Assembly (NCBI GenBank): GCA_030847615.1
Contig: JAUMIR010000004.1
Span: 105,228,001-105,292,000, forward strand
Source: Gambelia wislizenii
Taxonomy: Eukaryota; Chordata; Lepidosauria; Squamata; Crotaphytidae
DNA: 64,000 nucleotides
Reading direction: 5' to 3'
In this document: positions 56,911 through 64,000 of the stretch, one piece after another
How positions within the stretch are numbered: position 1 is the stretch's first letter
How the letters are laid out: each line of letters opens with the position of its first letter
The notes under the pieces: generated by a model
Told to the model about the DNA's origin: nothing
Database searches by the model: none
Seen by the model: only the letters and a program-made list of their open reading frames with translations
Position numbers and translations under genes: made by a program

Positions 56911-59900
56911 ACAGTATGTTACCTAAGAATTGGATATTAGTGACTGGTGGGTAATTAGCCAATACAGTGGGGTTCAAGTAGGGATTTTTCGGAACAGGCA
57001 TTATCTTTGCCTCTTTTCAGTAGGCCAGAGACCCTATTTTGTTGCAATAAGGGATTCACACATCCCTTACCCACTTGACTGGTCCCCCCAGATTCCAGTG
57101 TACATGTGGTAGCTCTCACCTCTCCAAGGATTCTGTGTACATCCTCAGCCCACACAAACTGAAATGTACCAGTAGACATGGGGCAAGCAACAACCAGTAG
57201 ACATGGGGCAAGCAACATCCACTGGACCTGTATCACCTACAGCATCCAAGTCAGAACTGATCCAAATGATTTTGTCTGTCCTGTGCTTGTGTAAACAAAG
57301 GTGACTATATTTACTATGTCTTATACTTAGAAAAGTATGTATAGGAGTACAGCTCAAGGGCCAAATAGATTAAGCAGTGAATACTTTGGATCATTCTGAA
57401 TTAAGAACAATTACAGTAAAAAGCATCAGTCCTGCCATCAGGCAAACTGAGGCAACTGCCTCAGGTTGCAGATGCTAGGAGGCTGCAATGGCAGCCTCCC
57501 AGCTGTTCTTCTTTGATCACCTTGCCTTTTCCTTATCTTGAAGGACAGAGCTGAGTGTGCCACAGCCCCCCACCAACTACCCTGCTTTCCTCAGGTGTTG
57601 TAGAAGTATACTTCAGCTTTTATGTGGAATGCAGGAGTGGAATGTCCTTTGCCTCAGGCAGCAAAATATCTTGGAATGGCTCTGGAAGTGGCAACACTGA
57701 ACAACAGCACATAATGCCCCTCCATTGGCTTTTCTAATGAAGCTTTGTGTTCTTTCTCCCCTACAGAGAGAAAAGCAGCAGAGGGATGATTATACTGTAT
57801 TTGAAAAAAACTGTTCAAGAAGAAGGGCCAGCATTTCTTGTCTTATCAGTGCTGTGATACAATGTGCAGCCCCTTCATTGCTTCTGCATTTTTCAGTTAA
57901 AATACTAGTATCCAGAGACTGTCACAGGCTTCTTTCATCTTGTCTGGTTTGCAGATATTCTTTGTACTCTTCCCTAAGAATGAACCCACAGAACTCATTG
58001 GACTTGCTTCCAAACAAGCATGCATGCATAGGTTTGGGCCTGGGGACAGATGTCATCATCTGGATTTAAATCTCATTGAATAAGGCACTTAATTTTGAGC
58101 AGGGATGGAGCTGTAATAATTTTGTCATTTCTTAGCTCTCAGGTACAATAGATTACAGGCATGTGGTGAAAAAAGATATGGAAACATTTGGTTGTAATTT
58201 GATTCAATGCTTATTCTTCCTCATGAGAGTTTGATCTAATTTTGTAAGTATGGATGAGTGTACTGCAGGTTTAAGATTCTCCTTAAATCTTACATTACCT
58301 TTGTGAAATGGTGTGGATGCAGTTGGACACAATTCTAATAGGTAGTTAAAATTTTATGGTCAGGATACCAGAGCCAGAAGTCTTGATTAAAGCATCTTCT
58401 TTTGCTATAAACAATATTACATTTTGATCTTGTTGCTGAAGATCTTGCTGATCTTGTTGCAAATGTCTCACAACAGCACAAATTGGGCTACTCAGTGAAG
58501 ACAAGTTTTTATTATGGAATACCATGTGCAAAAGAATCCTGCCTAGAAACTGAGTTCCTAGCAAAAAGGGCAAAAACAATCTCGCTAGAAGAGAGAAAAG
58601 ATTGATAGATGTTCACTTGACACAAAGGTCAACAGAAATTTCATGTGCACTTGTGCATCATCCATCCCTAGGATGAGCAAAAACAAACAAACCCAGAAAA
58701 AAAAAAGCTAGGAAAAAGTTAGTTCTTCGTTGTTCTTCTTGCATGCCAAGAAATAAGTATGTTCATATATTTTTTGTTCACTTTCACAAAGTTCAAGAGG
58801 ACAACCTTAGGAACTCAGAGAAAATCCAGGCTTCTACCACACAAACAATGAAGTTGCCAGTAAGTCCTACAAAACCGTAGCAAAATGTATTAGGTGAGGG
58901 GTCTGAAAAGTAAGCACCTGAAAGTCAATATGACAAAGAATTTTGTTTGAAAGTGGAAAGCTGTCATTCTAAATCTCAGTCCAGCCCCAAAATTCACTGG
59001 TGGGCTGAGGGAGGTCACTAAAAATGTTACCCAAGTGCTCTTGGAAATTCCACGAAAATATTGAGTTACTAATATGTTGGGGAAATTAGCAGCAACTGGA
59101 CTTTAGCAAAACAAAAGAGGGCAAGGAAATTAGCTGCAACTGGACTTTAGCAAAGCAAAAGGGGGCCAACTGTATACCCTTACTAACTCTGAACTGACAC
59201 ACACACACACATACAGAAACACACGATATAGGACTTAACAATGATATTTATTAAAGACTTAGAAATAATAACACCAATCACACATACAATAAGGCGTTCA
59301 CACAAGACCACTAGGAATGGAAGAGGAAAAATTGACAGGGATAGATAGGGAATTTTCTGGGGATATATACCTGTCTTGTAGTCCAAAGTCATAGGGCAGA
59401 CCAGCAGTATGGATGGATGAAGCAGGAGTGGCTAACACAGAGAGATGTGGTGTACCCTGGCTACATAGAGGGATGTGGTGTCTTCAGGAATAGGTTCTGT
59501 GCACAATGAGGTATGATTTTGGACTAATATTTATACCAAAAATGTGCCCTTAGGCAAGGAGTTTTCATGTGCTGAAACAATGAATTCCAGGTGTTTCTCA
59601 GAGATTGACCAATGGGTTTCAGGAAAAACTCCTGGGTTTGACAATAGGTGTCTGAAGATGCTAATGTGTTGCAGCTGCCTTAAACGTTCTAGTGATTAGA
59701 TTTACAAAGCTTGAGCTGCCTCCTTTATGGCTGGTGATGGGAAGGTGATATATTCAGACAAAGGATTATTCCATCCACCAGTGATGGGATCAATTGTCTG
59801 TCACTTGGGTGTGTGCAGGTAAATGTCCTCTTGACCTCATTATGTTTCCTCACAGTTTGGAATTTGTTAATAATCCTTCCTTTGGGTAATGCATAGCTAG

Positions 59901-60460
59901 CACATGCCTTTTTGGAATCCTTACAGAGAGTCCCTAATATTTTACTGCTCTTCTCCATGAAAGACCAGATTAATATGCCAAATTATTGATAAGCCAATTT
60001 TTTGGGTTTCTGGAGGTGGAGTTCATTACGGGTGCTAACAACAGTGTATCTTAGCAAAGATAAAATGAAACAAGACAGAAGGAAATCTTCCTGATCTCAA
60101 ATATACATTGACAATTATTGTTTTATCAAATTTCTGAACAGGAGGACAGGATATGAAATCTAGCCTTAAACTGATGCTGTACCACAGTGAATGCCTTGAC
60201 TGCAGATTAAAAACTGGATTCTGATTGACTGAATGCCTGACCCTTTGTGTCTGGCAGAAGCAGTAAAACAGTTTGGGAAACTTTGAGGCATGACCAGAAG
60301 ATTGCCCTGGGACATTCTGCTCTGGATGTATAGCCTTTATATAATTTTAATACACATAGCTGCGTATAACATCATGATTTATAATATGCACCATATTCTT
60401 AAGGCTCTAGCTCTTTCCTTCCCTTGTCACCAATTCCAAACCCCCATATGCTAATTCTAC
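56911..60460. other. Intronic DNA, mostly unassigned
   Basis: A 45-bp unit is repeated in tandem at 59080-59168 ('gcaactggactttagcaaa' twice). 57155-57215 holds a short tandem ('accagtagacatggggcaag' twice). A 77-codon minus frame at 59958-59725 has no family I recognise and may be part of an old retroelement. No exon of the lectin gene was found here. Confidence 0.35.
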
Positions 60461-60631
60461 CTGTTTTGTGTTGGTTTGTAATGGGATCAGTTTACTCTTC
60501 ACACCCATATCTTCTTGAGGATGGTCATGTAGGTGAACGGGCAGATCAGAAAAGGGTTCTCTTGCAGCTTTCTGAATGTCAGAGGGCAGCATAAAGGGTC
60601 CTTCAGCTCCTTTAAGTGTAACTCTCTCATA
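60461..60631 (-). CDS. FREM1-like gene, linker exon upstream of lectin domain
   Basis: This 171-bp exon (57 codons, phase 0 to 0) has acceptor 'cattttta g' before TATGAGAG and donor AAACAG|gtagaa. It encodes YERVTLKGAEGPFMLPSDIQ, KAAREPFSDLPVHLHDHPQE, then DMGVKSKLIPLQTNTKQ. It has no recognised domain and is hydrophilic, in keeping with the linker between Calx-beta and lectin domains of FREM-type proteins. It joins the lectin exon at 54636 in phase. Identification rests on open frame, splice sites and phase; the acceptor has only a short pyrimidine tract. Confidence 0.65.
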
Positions 60632-61914
60632 CTAAAAATGATCAAGAAAAATTAAGAGTAAGTATGATGATTTCTGTCATTTTATCAAAGACAACTGGAC
60701 ATATGTGACATCTGATAGTTCTGGTATTCACGTCTCCATTGCAATAAACTGGAATGTGCTATGGATAGGGATGTGGAGGATACTTAAGACTTAGCTCTTG
60801 GGAGCAACTAGTTGAACATAACACATGCCTTGACCCTCAGAACTTAGATATAACTAGTTACTTGTAATTAATTCCCCTTTCCTATAATGAATATACTGTA
60901 TAATTTGATTACATTATGATTTTAATTTAACAAGGATTAAGTTCACTTATTTTGCAGGGTAATATTTAATTACTTAAGTAGCTATAGGGCAATAGCAGGG
61001 TTCAGAAAAGTGTGACTTTTGGTTGTGTGCAGCTTGTGGACCCTAAAACCCCACCATTCATCCAAGCCCCTAAGCCCCAGTTTTTATATATAAAAATTGG
61101 GCACACTTTTAAAGGTCATTTTCACCCAATCATCTCATAGAAAGCCCATACAAAGTGCAAAAAATAATAATACACAAATTGCCCACTCTCCAGAACTTGT
61201 CCAACAAGTATCTCTGTGTGCCAATCAAAATGTCAACAGGAAATTACATGATGTCACTTCCAGTCACCATTTTCAGAGGAACTCTGAAGAAAAATGGAGG
61301 CATTTTGGCATGTTTGGGGAGGGAGATATAGTTCATGAAGGGTCCTGGGAGGAAATTGGCCCTTGGACCCCATGTAATTACCCTCCCCTGGGCTATGGCC
61401 TGATTAAATGGTGGAGGAGGATTATTGTACAATTCAAGTGCTGGTTCATATTGTGCCTCATACAGATGTTTAAAAAATAACCAAAATGTATCAATTTCAA
61501 TTACATTTGAGAAATGTAACAGAGAATTATTTTTGAAAAATTATAGCATCAACTGATTTTTAAAAGCAATGTTGCAAATTCTGTAATCATCCTGTTGATA
61601 CCACTTCTTCCTTTCAGACCCTCCTACCTTGTACTCTCTCCCATTTGATATGTGAGACAGATGACTGAGGACCCATCTAGGCTAAAGTAGAAAGAGAGGT
61701 GGGCTAAGCTCTTAAAGCTATTAATTAATGCTGAATATATAGACCAGGATTTTAACAGCCAGCTATTATAAATTTTTAGCATGGTCTGATATGGTGTATC
61801 TTGGAATATTTTCTTGGTTTGGTCTGGTAGTTAACAACATTTCCTAAAATGATGTACCCATTTGGGAAAATTATTTTTTAAAGATGCAGTTGACATGATT
61901 GCACTCTAAATACC
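60632..61914. other. Intronic DNA, no exon recognised
   Basis: An open frame on the plus strand at 61097-61480 has no family features and no splice support. Confidence 0.35.
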
Positions 61915-62212
61915 CTAAGGGCTGACATAGAGAGGAGGGGGCAGGTTTGTTCTCTGCTACCCCAGAGAGTAGGACCAAGTGTAATGGTTTTAAGTTACAG
62001 GAGGGTAGGTGTCAACTGAATATTAGAAGGAACTTCTTGAGAGTGCTTTGGCAATGTAACCAATTGCCTAAAGAGGTGGTGGGGTCTCTTTGGAGGTCTT
62101 CAAAATGAGGTCAGTCAGCTAAACCTGCTGGGAATGCATTATCTGAAGATCCTGCACTAAGCTGGGGGTTGGACCACAAGGCCCATTCCCTTCTTATGAT
62201 TCTATGAATTAC
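61915..62212 (+). mobile_element. CR1 LINE 3' end fragment
   Basis: 'gaaggaacttcttgagagtg', 'gtggtggggtctctttggag' and the terminal 'cttatgattctatgaatt' are the CR1 3' region. Confidence 0.85.
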
Positions 62213-62869
62213 GACTAATATCAAAATAAAACTATCTTCCTAATTATGGTACTATATATTGGAGGGTGATGCTTCCCTTTGGCAGGTACATGAAATGAAT
62301 GACACCTACTACATTATTGCCATTACTCTCTTTCATTAGGAAATCTTCCATTTTCCTCCATTACAACTTTTCTAAGTAGTTAATTCACCCAGAAAAGCAT
62401 TATGGTGCTTTATTTTGCAACATCAGCAGGAAAAATGGAGTGTTATTAATAGGATATCTTTTCCTTCCTTGCCCTCATGTAGTAGAGAAGGCTATTTAAT
62501 AACATTTCTTTCTGCTGAAGGAAGATTACTCTGGATGTTTCACCTCAGAAAAAATAGTGATGAAAATGTATTTGGCTCCATTGTAAGTTGGTATAAATTA
62601 TAAAGGGCTCACTAAAGTCAATGGGGCTACATTATTTTACAGGCAGTAAGGGTCTAATATCATGTTTCTCACATTTTCTGAAGTAAACTAAAAAGAATTC
62701 ATGGCCTACAACAATTAAAATTAAAGGATTCAGGTAACAATCTAAATAGGTCACTTGACTTAGATTTCATATATGGTTGCTATTCTTTGTGTACAAATAA
62801 ATATCACTAGTATGTATACCATCAGTGTACGGCTATTTGATTCTTTCTCTTAATTCAAGTTTGGGAAAT

Positions 62870-62995
62870 ATCTGACTCTTTGGATGTTGTGGAACTACAA
62901 CTCCTACCATGTTTCACCAGTGGCTACCTGACTAAGGCTACTGGGAACTGCAGTCCAAAAACATCTGGCGGGCTACACAGTTCCCACCCTGCCTT
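62870..62995. repeat. Short imperfect palindromic repeat
   Basis: 'gttgtggaactacaactcct' pairs with 'ggaactgcagtccaaaaaca'. This type of 'ggactacaactcc' palindrome also appears at 18615, 44700 and 45660. Confidence 0.55.
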
Positions 62996-63034
62996 AAATT
63001 TAGCATCAGGGAAAACATGGAAATACAGGCTTAC

Positions 63035-63249
63035 ATGATCAAGCCATTGTTCCATCCCAGGAATATTTCCTCTAGAAGAACCAGGATGAGAATTCTCCTT
63101 GCTCAAATGCTGTTTGTCCTGAAGGACATTTCCTCTTCTGCTTGGTATACATGAATCATCACCATGCAGTGGGCCTTTTGAAATGCTGCTGGTCCTTTCT
63201 AGCACTTCTTGAGTGCCACCATCTTGGGAGATTGTGGAAGGACAGCCAC
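63035..63249 (-). CDS. FREM1-like gene, linker exon
   Basis: This 215-bp exon has acceptor 'cttaatgatcag' and donor GATCAT|gtaagc. Two bases complete a codon begun upstream; it ends in phase 0, fitting the exon at 60631. It encodes GCPSTISQDGGTQEVLERTS, SISKGPLHGDDSCIPSRRGN, VLQDKQHLSKENSHPGSSRG, then NIPGMEQWLDH. It is Ser/Gly-rich and probably flexible; no domain is recognised. An in-frame stop just above the acceptor supports the chosen border. The preceding exon must end in phase 1 and lies above this position, probably beyond the window. Confidence 0.6.
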
Positions 63250-64000
63250 CTGATCATTAAGCAGAACACACATACAAAGTGTTGTGAAACACAAGTGAGT
63301 AAATGTAATAACAAAAGTGGTTTGAGCCCAACAGAATGAACTGTGAGACAAATGGAAGACACTCCAGTCTTTGGAATAAATCCTTTTTGTTTCCATGCCC
63401 TTTGAATAAGATATTTTAAGCATGGAAAGCTGAGGAGTTTTGATTATGGAGTGCTGCTGATCATTCCCAACACCCCACAAGAGGCTTGCCGCATGGTGGT
63501 CTGTAATATTTGCAATCCAAGGTCAAATCTAAAATAAACCACAAATGAGATTAATTTTGCAATCTCAGCTTAATCTTCAGAGAACTCATTTCTGAAAGGG
63601 CCCAAAGCCAGATGCTGCAGACAAAAGCCCAAAACAACAGTGCTGCTCTTTGTGCCAGGATGGTGTCTTGCTTTCAAATTCACCACTGCAGTGCTAGCTC
63701 AGGTTACAGTTTCCACTTCAGAAACTGCAAGGGCAGGAAAAGAAGGTTGCTGAAGATGAGGACAGAATTGCTGTCAAAGGCTTTTTACCCCCGCTCCACC
63801 TTTTTAGAAAACAACATGAGAAATATGTATAATCCTGAAAAGCTGGAAGACATTCAAGGGAAGGAGGATAGTGTGAGAAAGAGGGAAGTCACAGAAACAC
63901 TTGGCCACAGGGTGTCACTCTTGACCCAAATTTGGGTCAAACCATGCCGTCTACTAGAGCACCTAGAAAGATGGCTTAGCATGACAATTAATAGGCACTC
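63250..64000. other. Intronic DNA, no firm exon
   Basis: An acceptor-like 'cttttcctgcccttgcag' on the minus strand near 63740 leads into a frame with an early stop, so I do not call an exon. Confidence 0.35.

Noticed and set aside
1..64000. CRISPR arrays, operons, phage or plasmid genes
   Set aside because: No spaced direct repeats or compact gene blocks; introns, SINEs and LINEs show an animal nuclear genome.

Overview
The window looks like nuclear DNA of a squamate reptile, most likely a lizard; no prokaryotic or viral gene organisation is present. The evidence is the repeat content: CR1, L2-like and RTE-BovB LINEs, tRNA-derived SINEs ending in the BovB-like tail (Sauria type), a 5S-rRNA-derived SINE with the same tail, a Penelope-like element, hAT and pogo/Tigger-like short transposons, and many non-autonomous DNA transposons that make 3-bp target duplications. 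Species cannot be assigned. Most long open frames are transposon remnants.

Two interrupted protein-coding genes can be read, both on the minus strand. Gene 1 is the 5' half of the C1orf87 orthologue (EF-hand protein): coding exons at 26479-26617 (start codon 26585-26583), 21723-21942, 14085-14210 and 11852-12112. All splice phases agree; the remaining exons lie below 11852, probably outside the window. Gene 2 is the 3' part of a gene ending in a C-type lectin domain: exons at 63035-63249, 60461-60631, 54521-54636, 44969-45054 and 43154-43383 (stop). Again every junction is phase-compatible. The lectin domain most resembles the C-terminal lectin domain of FREM1, so I read it as a FREM1-like gene. 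The two genes are head-to-tail, about 16.5 kb apart.

Layout: 1-11.8 kb, repeats (CR1 with a nested 971-bp transposon, a LINE 3' end, a 1.65-kb transposon with inverted tandem arrays, BovB). 11.8-26.6 kb, C1orf87 exons and introns holding a 5S SINE, a Penelope fragment with inverted pseudo-LTRs and hammerhead-like cores, two CR1 copies with nested transposons, and a 2.4-kb BovB. 26.6-43.1 kb, intergenic, with nested CR1, Tigger, hAT and LINE insertions and unique AT-rich DNA. 43.1-64 kb, lectin gene exons and introns with SINEs, a split SINE, a purine-rich minisatellite, a CpG-rich palindromic transposon and an L2-like LINE.

The most unusual material is (a) the FREM1-like gene beside C1orf87, (b) the Penelope pseudo-LTR pair with hammerhead cores, and (c) the group of at least ten palindromic or inverted-repeat transposons sharing GG-start termini and 3-bp target duplications, three of them sitting in CR1 copies.
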